From Streptomyces sp. AM 2-1-1 (GTDB lineage: Bacteria; Actinomycetota; Actinomycetes; Streptomycetales; Streptomycetaceae), in NCBI RefSeq assembly GCF_029167645.1, contig NZ_CP119147.1, positions 5,970,501 through 6,034,500 of the forward strand: 64,000 nt of DNA, given 5' to 3'. The notes beneath the pieces were generated by a model. It saw nothing but the letters and a program-made list of their open reading frames with translations. It did not search any database and was not told the origin of the DNA. A program made the translations under genes and the position numbers. Position 1 is the first letter of the stretch; every line of letters starts with the position of its first letter. Positions 8,474-18,524 of this stretch are shown here, piece by piece.

Positions 8474-10240
8474 GTGGCAGCCCACGACGACGACATCAAC
8501 CGCGGCGCCCGGCCCGGGCGGGGGTCAGAAGACCCGTCGGGCCAGGTCGCCTATCTTGAGCAGGAAATCGCCGTCCTGCGACGCAAGCTCGCCGACTCTC
8601 CGCGTCATTCGAGGATTCTCGAAGAGCGGGTCGTCGAGTTGCAGACCAGTCTGTCCGGTGTTACGGCACAGAACGAACGGCTCGCCCATACGCTCCGCGA
8701 GGCACGCGACCAGATCGTGGCCCTCAAGGAGGAAGTCGACAGGCTCGCGCAGCCGCCCGCCGGTTTCGGCGTGTTCCTGCAGGCCAATGACGACGGCACC
8801 TGCGACATCTTCACCGGGGGCCGCAAGCTCCGGGTGAACGTCAGCCCCAGCGTCGAGCTCGAAGGGCTCCGGCGCGGCCAGGAAGTCATGCTCAACGAAG
8901 CGCTCAACGTGGTCGAGGCCATGGAGTTCGAGCGCGCCGGGGACATCGTCACCCTCAAGGAGATCCTCGAGGACGGCGAACGCGCCCTGGTCGTCGGGCA
9001 CACCGACGAGGAACGGGTGGTGCGGCTCGCGGAGCCGCTGCTCGACATCACCATCCGCCCCGGCGACGCGCTCCTGCTGGAGCCCCGTTCCGGTTACGTC
9101 TACGAAGTGGTGCCCAAGAGCGAGGTCGAGGAACTCGTCCTCGAAGAGGTGCCGGACATCGACTACGACAAGATCGGCGGCCTGGGCGACCAGATCGAAC
9201 TGATCCGCGACGCGGTCGAGCTCCCGTACCTCCACCCCGACCTCTTCAAGGAGCACGAACTCCGCCCGCCCAAGGGCATCCTGCTCTACGGTCCGCCCGG
9301 CTGCGGCAAGACGCTCATCGCCAAGGCCGTCGCCAACTCGCTCGCCAAGAAGGTCGCCGAGGTGACCGGCCAGCCCACGGGGAAGAGCTACTTCCTCAAC
9401 ATCAAGGGCCCCGAGCTCCTCAACAAGTACGTCGGGGAGACCGAGCGGCACATCCGCCTCGTCTTCCAGCGTGCCCGGGAGAAGGCGAGCGAGGGCACCC
9501 CCGTCATCGTCTTCTTCGACGAGATGGAATCCCTCTTCCGCACCCGCGGCAGCGGCGTCAGCTCGGACGTGGAGAACACCATCGTCCCCCAGCTGCTCGC
9601 CGAGATCGACGGCGTGGAAGGGCTGGAGAACGTCATCGTCATCGGCGCCTCCAACCGCGAGGACATGATCGACCCGGCCATCCTCCGGCCCGGCCGCCTC
9701 GACGTGAAGATCAAGATCGAGCGTCCGGACGCGGAGGCGGCGAAGGACATCTTCGCCAAGTACCTGACCGCGTCGCTCCCGCTGCACCCGGACGACCTGG
9801 CCGAGCACGCCGGCTCCAAGCCGGCCGCCGCCCACGCCATGATCCAGTCCGTGGTGGAGCGGATGTACACGGAATCCGAGGAGAACCGCTTCCTCGAAGT
9901 CACCTATGCCAACGGTGACAAGGAAGTCCTCTATTTCAAGGACTTCAACTCCGGCGCGATGATCCAGAACATCGTCGACCGGGCGAAGAAGATGGCCATC
10001 AAGGCATTCCTCGAAGAGGGCCAGAAGGGTCTTCGCGTCTCCCACCTCCTCCAGGCGTGCGTGGACGAGTTCAAGGAGAACGAGGACCTGCCGAACACGA
10101 CCAACCCGGACGACTGGGCCCGTATTTCCGGAAAGAAGGGCGAGCGGATCGTCTTCATCCGCACGCTCGTCACCGGAAAGCAGGGCGCGGACACCGGCCG
10201 GTCCATCGACACGGTCGCGAACACCGGGCAGTACCTGTAA
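8474..10240 (+). CDS. arc: Proteasome-associated AAA+ ATPase ARC (Mpa)
   Basis: This 588-residue ATPase forms the hexameric ring that recognises pupylated proteins, unfolds them and feeds them into the 20S proteasome. An N-terminal coiled coil (about 20-90, the Pup-binding region) leads to OB domains (about 95-225) and an AAA+ domain with Walker A GPPGCGKT near residue 275, Walker [10 protein letters not shown] near 345 and the arginine-bearing ILRPGRLD. The last four residues are GQYL, the tail with penultimate tyrosine that docks on the proteasome. The GTG at 8474 follows GGAGGAGGTGAGG. An intrinsic-terminator-like hairpin follows the gene. Confidence 0.97.
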   Translation: MAAHDDDINRGARPGRGSEDPSGQVAYLEQEIAVLRRKLADSPRHSRILEERVVELQTSLSGVTAQNERLAHTLREARDQIVALKEEVDRLAQPPAGFGVFLQANDDGTCDIFTGGRKLRVNVSPSVELEGLRRGQEVMLNEALNVVEAMEFERAGDIVTLKEILEDGERALVVGHTDEERVVRLAEPLLDITIRPGDALLLEPRSGYVYEVVPKSEVEELVLEEVPDIDYDKIGGLGDQIELIRDAVELPYLHPDLFKEHELRPPKGILLYGPPGCGKTLIAKAVANSLAKKVAEVTGQPTGKSYFLNIKGPELLNKYVGETERHIRLVFQRAREKASEGTPVIVFFDEMESLFRTRGSGVSSDVENTIVPQLLAEIDGVEGLENVIVIGASNREDMIDPAILRPGRLDVKIKIERPDAEAAKDIFAKYLTASLPLHPDDLAEHAGSKPAAAHAMIQSVVERMYTESEENRFLEVTYANGDKEVLYFKDFNSGAMIQNIVDRAKKMAIKAFLEEGQKGLRVSHLLQACVDEFKENEDLPNTTNPDDWARISGKKGERIVFIRTLVTGKQGADTGRSIDTVANTGQYL

Positions 10241-10248
10241 GAAGCGGA

Positions 10249-10293
10249 CCGGCTGCGGCTGCCCGAGGAGGGCGTCCGCAGCCGGCTGTTTTT
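10249..10293 (+). terminator. Intrinsic terminator after arc
   Basis: Arms 10249-10258 and 10276-10285 pair perfectly and are followed three bases later by five T residues. It separates arc from dop-pup-prcBA, so those genes need their own promoter. Confidence 0.75.
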
Positions 10294-10501
10294 CCCGCTT
10301 TTCCCGCCCGTACCGGCGTCGTATCCGCGCCGCATCCGAAGAATGACGCAATGGATCTCCCCACCGGGGCAGAGGCGTTCTAGGCTCTGACGTACCGCCG
10401 AGCCGCGCAGTGCGGGGCCGGACGACCGCGCACGCAACCGGACAAGCAGCGGTACTTGAGCGCCGTTCCCCCAGGGGACGACGCCGGGCAAGGAGGGCCG
10501 C

Positions 10502-12013
10502 ATGACCGTACGGCGAGTAATGGGCATCGAGACGGAGTACGGGATCTCCGTCCCCGGCCACCCCAACGCCAATGCCATGCTCACCTCGTCCCAGATCGTC
10601 AACGCCTACGCGGCGGCGATGCACCGGGCGCGCCGTGCCCGCTGGGACTTCGAGGAGGAGAATCCGCTGCGGGACGCGCGAGGCTTCGACCTCGCCCGCG
10701 AGACCGCCGACTCCAGCCAGCTCACCGACGAGGACATCGGTCTGGCCAACGTCATCCTGACCAACGGCGCCCGCCTCTACGTCGACCACGCGCACCCCGA
10801 GTACAGCTCCCCGGAGATCACCAACCCCCGGGACGCGGTGCTCTGGGACAAGGCCGGCGAACGCATCATGGCCGAGGCCGCCGAGCTGGCCGCCGCCATC
10901 CCCGGCGCCCAGCCGATCCACCTCTACAAGAACAACACCGACAACAAGGGCGCCTCCTACGGCACCCACGAGAACTACCTGATGCGTCGGGACACCCCCT
11001 TCTCCGACATCGTGCGCCACCTCACCCCTTTCTTCGTCAGCCGTCAGGTGATCACCGGGGCCGGCCGGGTCGGGATCGGTCAGGACGGCCACGACCACGG
11101 CTTCCAGCTCAGCCAGCGCGCCGACTACTTCGAGGTGGAGGTGGGGCTGGAGACGACCCTCAAGCGCCCCATCATCAACACCCGCGACGAGCCCCACTCG
11201 GACGCGGAGAAGTACCGCCGGCTGCACGTCATCATCGGGGACGCCAACCTCTCCGAGATCTCGACCTACCTGAAGCTCGGTACCACCTCACTGGTCCTCT
11301 CGATGATCGAGGACGGGTTCATCAACGTGGACCTCGCCGTCGACCAGCCCGTACGGACCCTGCACCAGGTGTCGCACGACCCCTCCCTCCAGCGCCTGAT
11401 CACGCTCCGCAGCGGCCGGACGCTCACCGCGGTGCAGCTGCAGATGGAGTACTTCGAGCTGGCCCGCAAGTACGTCGAGGAGCGGTACGGCGCGGACGCC
11501 GACGAGCAGACCCGGGACGTCCTGGTGCGGTGGGAGGACACCCTCAACCGCCTGGAGAACGATCCGATGAGCCTGTCGGGAGAGCTGGACTGGGTGGCCA
11601 AGCGGGCCCTCATGGACGGCTACCGGCGCCGGGACGCCCTGGAGTGGGACGCCCCGAGGCTGCATCTGGTGGACCTCCAGTACGCGGACGTGCGGCCCGA
11701 CAAGGGGCTCTACAACCGGCTCGTGGCCGGTGGGCGGATGAAGCGGCTGCTGGACGAGGCCGACGTCACCAGGGCGCGTACGAAACCGCCGGAGGACACC
11801 CGGGCGTACTTCCGCGGCCGCTGCCTCGACCAGTACGCCGACGACGTGGCCGCCGCCTCCTGGGATTCGGTCATCTTCGACCTGCCGGGACACGACTCCC
11901 TGCAGCGGGTGCCCACCATGGAGCCGCTGCGCGGGACGCGGGAGCACGTCGAGAACCTCCTGGACCGCTGCCGTACGGCGGAGGAGCTGGTCCGGGTGCT
12001 GTCCGGCGGCTGA
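10502..12013 (+). CDS. dop: Pup deamidase/depupylase Dop
   Basis: Dop converts the C-terminal glutamine of Pup to glutamate and removes Pup from tagged proteins. The 503-residue protein has the glutamine-synthetase-like fold shared with PafA: the metal-binding GIETEYG motif near residue 10, the [13 protein letters not shown] segment holding the catalytic aspartate and glutamates, and [11 protein letters not shown]. The stretch [15 protein letters not shown] (about 50-65) is the Dop-loop that tells Dop from PafA. It begins with ATG at 10502 after GGAGG. It opens the dop-pup-prcB-prcA cluster. The substrate, Pup ending in Gln, is encoded just downstream. Confidence 0.96.
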   Translation: MTVRRVMGIETEYGISVPGHPNANAMLTSSQIVNAYAAAMHRARRARWDFEEENPLRDARGFDLARETADSSQLTDEDIGLANVILTNGARLYVDHAHPEYSSPEITNPRDAVLWDKAGERIMAEAAELAAAIPGAQPIHLYKNNTDNKGASYGTHENYLMRRDTPFSDIVRHLTPFFVSRQVITGAGRVGIGQDGHDHGFQLSQRADYFEVEVGLETTLKRPIINTRDEPHSDAEKYRRLHVIIGDANLSEISTYLKLGTTSLVLSMIEDGFINVDLAVDQPVRTLHQVSHDPSLQRLITLRSGRTLTAVQLQMEYFELARKYVEERYGADADEQTRDVLVRWEDTLNRLENDPMSLSGELDWVAKRALMDGYRRRDALEWDAPRLHLVDLQYADVRPDKGLYNRLVAGGRMKRLLDEADVTRARTKPPEDTRAYFRGRCLDQYADDVAAASWDSVIFDLPGHDSLQRVPTMEPLRGTREHVENLLDRCRTAEELVRVLSGG

Positions 12014-12090
12014 ACGGGCCGCCGGAGGGGAATGATCGGGACAGGGCCCGGACGTTGGAAAAGTACCGGGCCGATGTCGGACCCCGTGGG

Positions 12091-12123
12091 TAGGGTCTGA
12101 TCGAGAGCTTCGAATGCTTCGAA
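12091..12123 (+). promoter_or_regulatory. Candidate pup promoter -10 and tandem GCTTCGAA repeat
   Basis: TAGGGT (12091-12096) is followed by two head-to-tail copies of GCTTCGAA, giving TTCGAA palindromes at 12109-12114 and 12118-12123, just before the pup ribosome site. They fall in the predicted 5' untranslated region. Confidence 0.4.
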
Positions 12124-12141
12124 CCGAGCGGGGTGAGCTAG

Positions 12142-12360
12142 ATGGCGACCAAGGACACCGGCGGCGGACAGCAGAAGGCGACGCGTTCCACCGAGGAGGC
12201 CGAGGAGCAGGCGCAGGAGGCGCAGGCTTCGGAGGACCTCAAGGAGCGCCAGGAGAAGCTGAGCGACGACGTCGACTCGGTACTGGACGAGATCGACGAC
12301 GTCCTCGAGGAGAACGCCGAGGACTTCGTGCGGAGCTTCGTGCAGAAGGGCGGTCAGTAG
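12142..12360 (+). CDS. pup: Prokaryotic ubiquitin-like protein Pup
   Basis: The 72-residue protein is the small modifier that marks proteins for the proteasome. It is very rich in Glu, Asp, Gln and Lys, has no cysteine, and is predicted to be disordered until its helix (about 30-60) binds the Arc coiled coil. The C terminus reads FVQKGGQ, so it ends in Gln and must be deamidated by Dop before PafA joins it to a target lysine. The ATG at 12142 has GGGGTGAG nine bases upstream. A hairpin follows, then prcB. Confidence 0.97.
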   Translation: MATKDTGGGQQKATRSTEEAEEQAQEAQASEDLKERQEKLSDDVDSVLDEIDDVLEENAEDFVRSFVQKGGQ

Positions 12361-12676
12361 CCGCCCCCCGGACACCGGACGCCTGCGGACCCCCGGCCGG
12401 GGAGAGCGGGTGTCCGGCGTCCCCGACGACCGGGGCGGTGTCCCGGGCGCGTGCCGTCGCCGCGGGCCGGGAGGCCACCGGCTCCGGCGCCCCGTCGCGG
12501 CGCCGGCACGGGGTCCGCCAGCCGTCTCCGGCCGCTTCCGCCGCACAGGTGGATCACCGCCACCCGACGGGTAGGGTCCGTGACGTACGGTGCTTCGACC
12601 GCACATCGGCCATCGGCACACCGGGCGTCCGCGCGACCCCCGGCGGGCCGTCGCATGCATACCTGGAGGGAAACGC
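12361..12676. other. Pup-prcB intergenic region
   Basis: The 316 bases contain a hairpin (12368-12417) and a TAGGGT -10-like word at 12572-12577, about 100 bases before prcB. Frames here have no coding character that I can support. This suggests that prcBA can be transcribed from its own promoter as well as by read-through from pup. Confidence 0.5.
12368..12417 (+). terminator. Hairpin after pup
   Basis: The outer arms CCGGACACC (12368-12376) and GGTGTCCGG (12409-12417) are perfect, and an inner CCCCGGCCGGGG (12391-12402) is self-complementary. There is no T-run. It could be a terminator or an RNA-processing or stability element between pup and prcB. Confidence 0.5.
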
Positions 12677-13525
12677 GTGGAAGCCAACACACGTCACACC
12701 GGGCGTCTACCAGCTGCTTTCCTGACGCCGGGTTCGTCCTCGTTCATGGACTTCCTGTCCGACCACGCACCCGGGATGCTTCCGGGCAACCGGAACCTCC
12801 CGCCGCTCAAGGGGGCTGTCGAGGCACCGCACGGAACGACCATCGTCGCGGCCTCGTTCCCCGGCGGCGTGGTGCTCGCCGGTGACCGCCGGGCCACGAT
12901 GGGCAACATGATCGCGCAGCGCGACATCGAGAAGGTCTTCCCGGCCGACGAGTACTCCGCCGTCGGCATCGCGGGCACCGCCGGTCTCGCGGTCGAGATG
13001 GTCAAGCTCTTCCAGCTGGAGCTGGAGCACTTCGAGAAGGTGGAGGGCGCGCAGCTCTCCCTGGAGGGCAAGGCCAACCGGCTCTCCACGATGATCCGCG
13101 GGAATCTGGCGATGGCCATGCAGGGACTCGCGGTCGTCCCGCTCTTCGCCGGCTTCGACGTCGACAAGGGCAAGGGCCGGATCTTCTCCTACGACGTGAC
13201 CGGCGGCCGCTCCGAGGAGCACGTCGGCTACGCCTCCACGGGTTCCGGCTCGCTCTTCGCCCGGGGCTCCATGAAGAAGCTCTACCGCGAGGACCTGACG
13301 GAGTCCCAGGCGCTCACCCTGGTCGTGCAGGCCCTCTACGACGCCGCGGACGACGACTCCGCGACCGGCGGCCCCGACGTGGCCCGCCGCATCTACCCGA
13401 TCGTCACGGTCATCACGGACGAGGGCTTCCGCCGGCTGTCGGACACGGAGTCCTCCGCGGTCGCCCGGGAGATCCTGGAGCGCCGCCTCGAACACCCCGA
13501 CGGCCCGCGCGCGGCTCTGCTCTGA
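12677..13525 (+). CDS. prcB: 20S proteasome beta subunit (catalytic)
   Basis: PrcB forms the two inner catalytic heptameric rings of the 20S core. The 282-residue precursor has a propeptide of about 53 residues that is cut autocatalytically in APHG-TTIVA, exposing Thr54 as the N-terminal nucleophile. The catalytic Asp and Lys of the Ntn-hydrolase fold lie in [11 protein letters not shown] and downstream. The GTG at 12677 ([12 protein letters not shown]) follows GGAGGG; an upstream start at 12590 is rejected because it has no ribosome site and the protein is complete without it. prcA follows 58 bases on. Confidence 0.97.
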   Translation: MEANTRHTGRLPAAFLTPGSSSFMDFLSDHAPGMLPGNRNLPPLKGAVEAPHGTTIVAASFPGGVVLAGDRRATMGNMIAQRDIEKVFPADEYSAVGIAGTAGLAVEMVKLFQLELEHFEKVEGAQLSLEGKANRLSTMIRGNLAMAMQGLAVVPLFAGFDVDKGKGRIFSYDVTGGRSEEHVGYASTGSGSLFARGSMKKLYREDLTESQALTLVVQALYDAADDDSATGGPDVARRIYPIVTVITDEGFRRLSDTESSAVAREILERRLEHPDGPRAALL

Positions 13526-13583
13526 CTTCCGGCCCGAGGCCCCCGAGATGCACTCGTCACTGACAGAAAGGGACGGATAGCCG

Positions 13584-14360
13584 GTGTCGACGCCGTTCTA
13601 TGTCTCACCCCAGCAGGCCATGGCCGACCGGGCGGAGTACGCCCGTAAAGGCATCGCCCGCGGTCGCAGCCTGGTTGTGCTGCAGTACGCCGACGGCATT
13701 GTGTTCGTCGGCGAGAACCCGTCCCGCGCGCTGCACAAGTTCAGCGAGATCTACGACCGGATCGGCTTCGCCGCCGCCGGCAAGTACAACGAGTACGAGA
13801 ACCTCCGCATCGGTGGGGTGCGCTACGCCGACCTGCGCGGATACACCTACGACCGCGACGACGTGACGGCCCGCGGGCTCGCCAACGTCTACGCCCAGAC
13901 GCTCGGCACCATCTTCTCCAGCGCCGCCGAGAAGCCGTACGAGGTGGAGCTGGTCGTCGCCGAGGTCGGCGCCGAGCCCGAGGGCGACCAGATCTACCGG
14001 CTGCCGCACGACGGCTCGATCGTGGACGAGCACGGGTCGGTCGCGGTCGGCGGCAACGCCGAGCAGATCAGCACCTTCCTGGACCAGCGGCACCGCGACG
14101 GCATGACGCTCGCCGAGGCGCTCAAGCTCGCCGTGCAGGCGCTCTCCCGCGATCCCAACGGCAGCGAGCGGGAGATTCCCGCGGAGCGGCTCGAAGTCGC
14201 GGTGCTGGACCGGACCCGGCCCCAGCAGCGCAAGTTCAAGCGGATCGTCGGCCGGCAGCTCGCGCGGCTGCTGGATGCCGACGGGGCCGCGGGGACCACC
14301 ACCGACGCACCGTCGGACGCCGAGGAGGCGGAGGAGACCGGCGGGTCGACCGAGGAGTAG
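13584..14360 (+). CDS. prcA: 20S proteasome alpha subunit
   Basis: PrcA forms the outer heptameric gate rings of the 20S core, which dock Arc or other activators. The 258-residue protein has the alpha-type N-terminal extension ([20 protein letters not shown]) that gates the pore, followed by the proteasome fold ([19 protein letters not shown] and the [24 protein letters not shown] region). It lacks the catalytic threonine, as expected. An acidic, low-complexity tail (about 225-258) is present. The GTG at 13584 has a purine-rich GAAAGGGACGG site before it. It is co-transcribed with prcB and ends at a hairpin shared with the convergent lacI-type gene. Confidence 0.97.
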   Translation: MSTPFYVSPQQAMADRAEYARKGIARGRSLVVLQYADGIVFVGENPSRALHKFSEIYDRIGFAAAGKYNEYENLRIGGVRYADLRGYTYDRDDVTARGLANVYAQTLGTIFSSAAEKPYEVELVVAEVGAEPEGDQIYRLPHDGSIVDEHGSVAVGGNAEQISTFLDQRHRDGMTLAEALKLAVQALSRDPNGSEREIPAERLEVAVLDRTRPQQRKFKRIVGRQLARLLDADGAAGTTTDAPSDAEEAEETGGSTEE

Positions 14361-14378
14361 GACGAGCGGCCGCTCCGC

Positions 14379-14428
14379 GACGGTGCCCCGGATCCCCGTC
14401 CACCGCGACGGCGGCCCGGGGCACCGTC
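14379..14428. terminator. Convergent hairpin between prcA and the LacI gene
   Basis: Arms 14379-14391 and 14416-14428 (13 bp) pair perfectly. It lies between two genes running towards each other and could serve both. Confidence 0.7.
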
Positions 14429-14431
14429 ATG

Positions 14432-15460
14432 TCACTCCCCGGGCGCCCGCGCGGTGGAGCCGCGTACCACCAGCTCCACGGGGAGGCTGCCGGTCGCGGC
14501 GGGGCGGCCGTCCAGCACCGCCAGCAGGGCCGCCATGCCCCGCTCGCCGACCTGCTCGGCCGGCAGCCGCACGGTGGTGAGTTCGGGCTCCACCGCGGTG
14601 GCCAGCGCCAGGTCGTCGAAGCCGGACACGGACAGGTCGTCCGGCACCCGCAGGCCGAGGCGGCGCGCCGCCTTGCAGGCTCCCGCCGCCAGGACGTCCC
14701 CGTCGCAGACCAGCGCGGTCGGGCGGTGCCCCGGTGCTGCCAGCGCCGTCTCGGCGGCGCGCAGCCCGTCGGCGACCTCCAGCGCCGAGGTGACCACGCG
14801 CAGCGAGGTGCCGGGCACGGCGGCCAGCGTCTCGCGCAGCGCACGGGCGCGCACCGCGAAGGTCCACGAGTCGACGGCGGCGGCGACGTGCGTGAACCGG
14901 CGGTGGCCGAGGGCGAGCAGGTGCTCCGCCACCTGGCGCATCCCGTCCGCGATGTCCAGGTTCACCCGCGCCGAGGCGCCCGGCCCGGACGGGTCGCTGT
15001 CCAGCATCACCAGGGGGAGTTCCGTGCCGCCCAGCGCGCCGAGCGCCTCCGTCGCCATGGACGAGGCGATCACCCCGTCGAGCGCGGCGCGGGCGCTGGC
15101 GAAGGGGTCCCTCGCCGGTCCCGTCCCGTCGGGGGAGGGGTAGAGCACCACCCCGAAGTCGTGGTCGACCGCGACCCGGGCGGCGCCGGTGTAGACCCGG
15201 GCGAAGAACTCGTGGGTGAGGGCGGGCACCACGAGGAGCGCGGTCCGGGTGCGTCCCAGGCGCAGGCTGCGGGCGGCGAGGTTGGGCCGGTAGCCGAGTT
15301 CGCGCGCGTTCGCCCTGACCCGCTCCGCGGTGGCGTCCGACACCCGGCCTGGCCACTTGCCGCCCAGCACCAGGGAGACCGTCGCCTGCGAGACCCCCGC
15401 GGCCCGGGCCACGTCCCTGCTGGTGGGGCGGGTCGCGGCCGGCTTGGGTGCGCTGCTCAC
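14432..15460 (-). CDS. LacI-family transcriptional regulator
   Basis: This 342-residue repressor has a LacI helix-turn-helix at about 10-30 (TSRDVARAAGVSQATVSLVLGG), a hinge helix, and a periplasmic-binding-protein-like effector domain (about 65-340). The GTG at 15460 gives VSSAPKPAATRP and places the helix-turn-helix near the N terminus; the frame upstream to 15565 crosses the promoter. It diverges from the MFS gene and probably controls it. Two TACGTA words in the shared region are candidate operators. The effector, probably a sugar or other small molecule, cannot be told. Confidence 0.92.
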   Translation of the reverse strand: MSSAPKPAATRPTSRDVARAAGVSQATVSLVLGGKWPGRVSDATAERVRANARELGYRPNLAARSLRLGRTRTALLVVPALTHEFFARVYTGAARVAVDHDFGVVLYPSPDGTGPARDPFASARAALDGVIASSMATEALGALGGTELPLVMLDSDPSGPGASARVNLDIADGMRQVAEHLLALGHRRFTHVAAAVDSWTFAVRARALRETLAAVPGTSLRVVTSALEVADGLRAAETALAAPGHRPTALVCDGDVLAAGACKAARRLGLRVPDDLSVSGFDDLALATAVEPELTTVRLPAEQVGERGMAALLAVLDGRPAATGSLPVELVVRGSTARAPGE

Positions 15461-15553
15461 TGGGGCCTCCGTGCGGGTGGTGCGGTGCCGGGCGATCCGG
15501 GCCGGCCGCCGGACGGCGGTGCCGCGCGGTGGACCGGCCACCTGCGCACATGG

Positions 15554-15580
15554 TACGTATGGCACTCGACGTTATACGTA
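15554..15580. promoter_or_regulatory. Pair of TACGTA palindromes between the LacI and MFS genes
   Basis: TACGTA occurs at 15554-15559 and 15575-15580, spaced 21 bp start to start (two helical turns), in the divergent promoter region. They are candidate LacI operators. Confidence 0.4.
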
Positions 15581-15625
15581 AAACCTCGGGCGGGCGCGGG
15601 CCCGCAGCGGGGGAGAGGGGCGGGC

Positions 15626-16888
15626 ATGGCCGCGGGATATGTGGACATCCTCCGGGAGCGGCACGCGGCCCGGCTGCTCACCGGCACCCTGGTGGGACGG
15701 CTGCCGAACGGCGTCGCCCCGATCGCCGTCGTGCTCTTCACCCGGGCCGAGGGCGGCAGTTACTCACTGGCCGGAGGGCTCGCCGCCGCGTACGGCCTCG
15801 CCACCGCCGTCGGCCAGCCGCTGCTCGGCCGGGCGGTGGACCTGTACGGCCAGCCGCGCGTGCAGTTCCCGGCGGCCGTCGTCTCCGCGCTCGGGATGGT
15901 GCTGCTGGCCCTGGCGGGCCTGGACCCGCTGCCGCTCGCCTACGCGGCGGTCGTCGTCGCGGGTGTGGCCACCCCGCCCCTGGAGGGCGGGCTGCGCGCC
16001 CTGTGGCCGTCCGTCCTGGGGGACAGGGAGGAGCGGGTGCACCGCGCCTACGCCCTGGACGCGGTCGCGCAGGAGGTCATGTTCACCGCCGGACCGCTGC
16101 TGGTGACCCTGCTGGTGTCGCTCTGGTCGCCCGGCGCCGCCCTCCTCGTCGTCAACGCCGCCGGGGTCCTGGGCGCCCTCTCGGTGGTCCTCTCCCCGCC
16201 CTCCCGCACCTGGCGGTCGGCGCCGCGCGAAGCCCACTGGCTCGGTGCCCTGCGCTCGCCCGGGCTCCTCGCCCTCCTCGCCTCGTTCTTCTTCGTCGGG
16301 CTCGCGCTGGGCTCGATCACCGTCGCGGGCGTCGCCTACGCCGACGACCAGGGCCGCGAGTCCGTGTACGGCTGGCTGATGGCGGCGCTGGGCGGCGGCG
16401 CGCTGATCGGCGGCGCGGTGTACGGGGCCCGGCAGTGGGCCGGGACGCCGGAGCGGCGGCTCCGGGGCATCGTCGCGCTGCTCGCCCTCGGCTACCTCCC
16501 GCTCGCGCTGACCCCCGGGGTGGGCGCGATGACGGCGCTCGCCGCCCTCGCCGGGGTGTTCCTCGCCCCGGCCATCGCCTGCTCGTTCCTCGTGGTCGAC
16601 CGCCACGCTCCCCGGGGCACGGTGACCGAGGCGTTCTCCTGGCTCGTGACGACCATCGGCGTCGGTGCGGCGGCCGGCACGGCCGTGGCGGGACCCGCCG
16701 TCGAGCTGGGCGGGACGGCATGGAGTTTCGCCGTCGCGGGAGCCGGCGGAGTGGCCGCGCTGATCGTCCTGCTGGCGACCGGGAAGTTCCTCGCAGTTCC
16801 CGTACGCGCGCGCACCGTCGTGGCCGGATCGGAAAATGATCGGAACGGAGCTGTCGAACCCGGTTTCAGCTCACGCCGTAAGGCGTAA
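15626..16888 (+). CDS. MFS transporter
   Basis: This 420-residue membrane protein has about twelve hydrophobic segments and the general layout of a major facilitator. The loop after helix 2 carries GRAVDLYGQPRVQ, in the place of the family GxxxDxxGxR motif. The substrate is unknown; an exporter of a small molecule is likely from the overall shape. The ATG at 15626 is chosen because the frame upstream reads through the LacI gene and has no codon logic. The gene is divergent from lacI, which probably represses it. Its stop codon forms part of the pafA -10 element. Confidence 0.88.
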   Translation: MAAGYVDILRERHAARLLTGTLVGRLPNGVAPIAVVLFTRAEGGSYSLAGGLAAAYGLATAVGQPLLGRAVDLYGQPRVQFPAAVVSALGMVLLALAGLDPLPLAYAAVVVAGVATPPLEGGLRALWPSVLGDREERVHRAYALDAVAQEVMFTAGPLLVTLLVSLWSPGAALLVVNAAGVLGALSVVLSPPSRTWRSAPREAHWLGALRSPGLLALLASFFFVGLALGSITVAGVAYADDQGRESVYGWLMAALGGGALIGGAVYGARQWAGTPERRLRGIVALLALGYLPLALTPGVGAMTALAALAGVFLAPAIACSFLVVDRHAPRGTVTEAFSWLVTTIGVGAAAGTAVAGPAVELGGTAWSFAVAGAGGVAALIVLLATGKFLAVPVRARTVVAGSENDRNGAVEPGFSSRRKA

Positions 16889-16897
16889 TGTTCAGTC
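16886..16897 (+). promoter_or_regulatory. Candidate leaderless promoter of pafA
   Basis: TAATGT (16886-16891) overlaps the MFS stop codon and ends six bases before the pafA ATG. No ribosome site is present. A small ACGCC/GGCGT hairpin lies just upstream. Confidence 0.5.
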
Positions 16898-18259
16898 ATG
16901 GACCGCCGCATTTTCGGGCTGGAGAACGAGTACGGCGTCACGTGCACGTTCAGGGGACAGCGCCGACTGTCACCTGACGAAGTGGCGCGCTACCTCTTCC
17001 GCCGTGTCGTGTCATGGGGCCGCAGCAGCAATGTCTTTCTGCGGAACGGCGCCCGCCTCTACCTCGACGTGGGTTCGCATCCGGAATACGCAACTCCCGA
17101 ATGCGACGACCTCACCGAGCTCGTCACCCACGACAAGGCGGGCGAACGCATTCTGGAAGGTCTGCTCGTCGACGCCGAACGCCGCCTGCACGAGGAAGGA
17201 ATCGCGGGCGACGTCTATCTCTTCAAGAACAACACCGACTCAGCGGGCAACTCCTACGGCTGCCACGAGAACTACCTTGTGGCCCGGCACGGGGAATTCT
17301 CCCGGCTCGCGGACATCCTCATTCCCTTCCTCGTCACGAGGCAGCTGATCTGCGGCGCGGGCAAGGTCTTGCAGACCCCGCGCGGCGCGGTCTACTGCGT
17401 GAGCCAGCGTGCCGAGCACATCTGGGAGGGCGTCAGCTCCGCCACCACGCGCTCCCGGCCGATCATCAACACCCGCGACGAGCCGCACGCGGACGCCGAG
17501 CGCTACCGCCGCCTGCACGTCATCGTCGGCGACTCCAACATGTCCGAGACGACCATGCTGCTCAAGGTCGGCGCCACCGACCTCGTGCTCCGCATGATCG
17601 AAGCGGGCACGGTGATGCGTGACCTGACGCTGGAGAACCCGATCCGGGCGATCCGCGAGGTCAGCCACGACACGACCGGCCGGCGCAAGGTGCGCCTGGC
17701 CAGCGGCCGCGAGGCGTCGGCCATCGAGATCCAGCGCGAGTACTACGACAAGGCCGTCGACTTCGTCGAGCGCCGGGGCATCCGCACCGGCAACGTCGAC
17801 CGGGTCCTCGAACTCTGGGGCCGCACCCTGGACGCGATCGAGGCGGAGGACCTCGACAGGATCGCCACCGAGATCGACTGGGTCATGAAGTACAAGCTCA
17901 TCGAGCGGTACCGGGCCAAGCACAACATGACCATGTCGCACCCGAGGGTCGCCCAGATAGACCTCGCCTACCACGACATCCACCGCCGCCGGGGCCTGTA
18001 CTACCTCCTGGAGCGCAAGGGGCAGGCCGCCCGCATCTGCAACGACCTGAAGATCTTCGAGGGCAAGTCCGTGCCCCCGCAGACCACCCGGGCACGGCTG
18101 CGCGGGGACTTCATCAAGCGGGCCCAGGAGCAGCGGCGGGACTTCACGGTCGACTGGGTCCACCTCAAGCTCAACGACCAGGCGCAGCGCACGGTGCTCT
18201 GCAAGGACCCCTTCCGGTCCGTCGACGAGCGGGTGGAGAAGCTGATCGCGGGGATGTGA
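16898..18259 (+). CDS. pafA: Pup ligase PafA
   Basis: PafA joins deamidated Pup to substrate lysines with ATP. The 453-residue protein is a glutamine-synthetase-like ligase and a paralogue of Dop. It has the nucleotide and metal motifs GLENEYG near residue 7, [15 protein letters not shown] with the catalytic aspartate, and [20 protein letters not shown]. It lacks the Dop-loop. It starts with ATG at 16898, nine bases after the MFS stop, and its promoter is probably inside the MFS 3' end. A perfect 12-bp hairpin follows. It completes the pupylation set with Dop, Pup and Arc. Confidence 0.97.
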   Translation: MDRRIFGLENEYGVTCTFRGQRRLSPDEVARYLFRRVVSWGRSSNVFLRNGARLYLDVGSHPEYATPECDDLTELVTHDKAGERILEGLLVDAERRLHEEGIAGDVYLFKNNTDSAGNSYGCHENYLVARHGEFSRLADILIPFLVTRQLICGAGKVLQTPRGAVYCVSQRAEHIWEGVSSATTRSRPIINTRDEPHADAERYRRLHVIVGDSNMSETTMLLKVGATDLVLRMIEAGTVMRDLTLENPIRAIREVSHDTTGRRKVRLASGREASAIEIQREYYDKAVDFVERRGIRTGNVDRVLELWGRTLDAIEAEDLDRIATEIDWVMKYKLIERYRAKHNMTMSHPRVAQIDLAYHDIHRRRGLYYLLERKGQAARICNDLKIFEGKSVPPQTTRARLRGDFIKRAQEQRRDFTVDWVHLKLNDQAQRTVLCKDPFRSVDERVEKLIAGM

Positions 18260-18302
18260 CCTCGCGCGTCGTCCCCCGCCGCGTCACCCGGCACGGCGTG
18301 AC

Positions 18303-18330
18303 AGGCCCCGGAACACCCGTTCCGGGGCCT
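18303..18330. terminator. Perfect hairpin after pafA
   Basis: Twelve-base arms (18303-18314 and 18319-18330) pair exactly around a four-base loop. There is no T-run. It is the likely end of the pafA transcript. Confidence 0.75.
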
Positions 18331-18524
18331 GCCGGCGCGCCCGTGTCGTCCGGGGCGCCGGGGGCACTCGAACACCACGCCGTACGGGCCGCCCGGTGGC
18401 CGCTCGCACGGGGGGAGATGACCGGCCGGCCGCGTCGCGGGGCGTCGCGAACCGGTTCCGTACGGTGGGAAGGCCGTAAGGTGTCCGGGACCCCTGACCG
18501 TGTTGTCTGAGATCTGAGGAACCA

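Noticed and set aside
8525..11227. A 900-residue minus-strand reading frame opposite arc and dop
   Set aside because: It is a shadow of high-GC codon bias. Its composition is rich in Val, Gly, Arg and Glu without any domain, and it crosses two certain genes.
14429..15625. The long N-terminal extension of the MFS reading frame
   Set aside because: It lies opposite the LacI gene and has no domain; the natural start is the ATG at 15626.
18260..18524. A small frame (84 residues) between pafA and the tandem FKBP gene
   Set aside because: It runs across a perfect hairpin and has no ribosome site or conserved feature.
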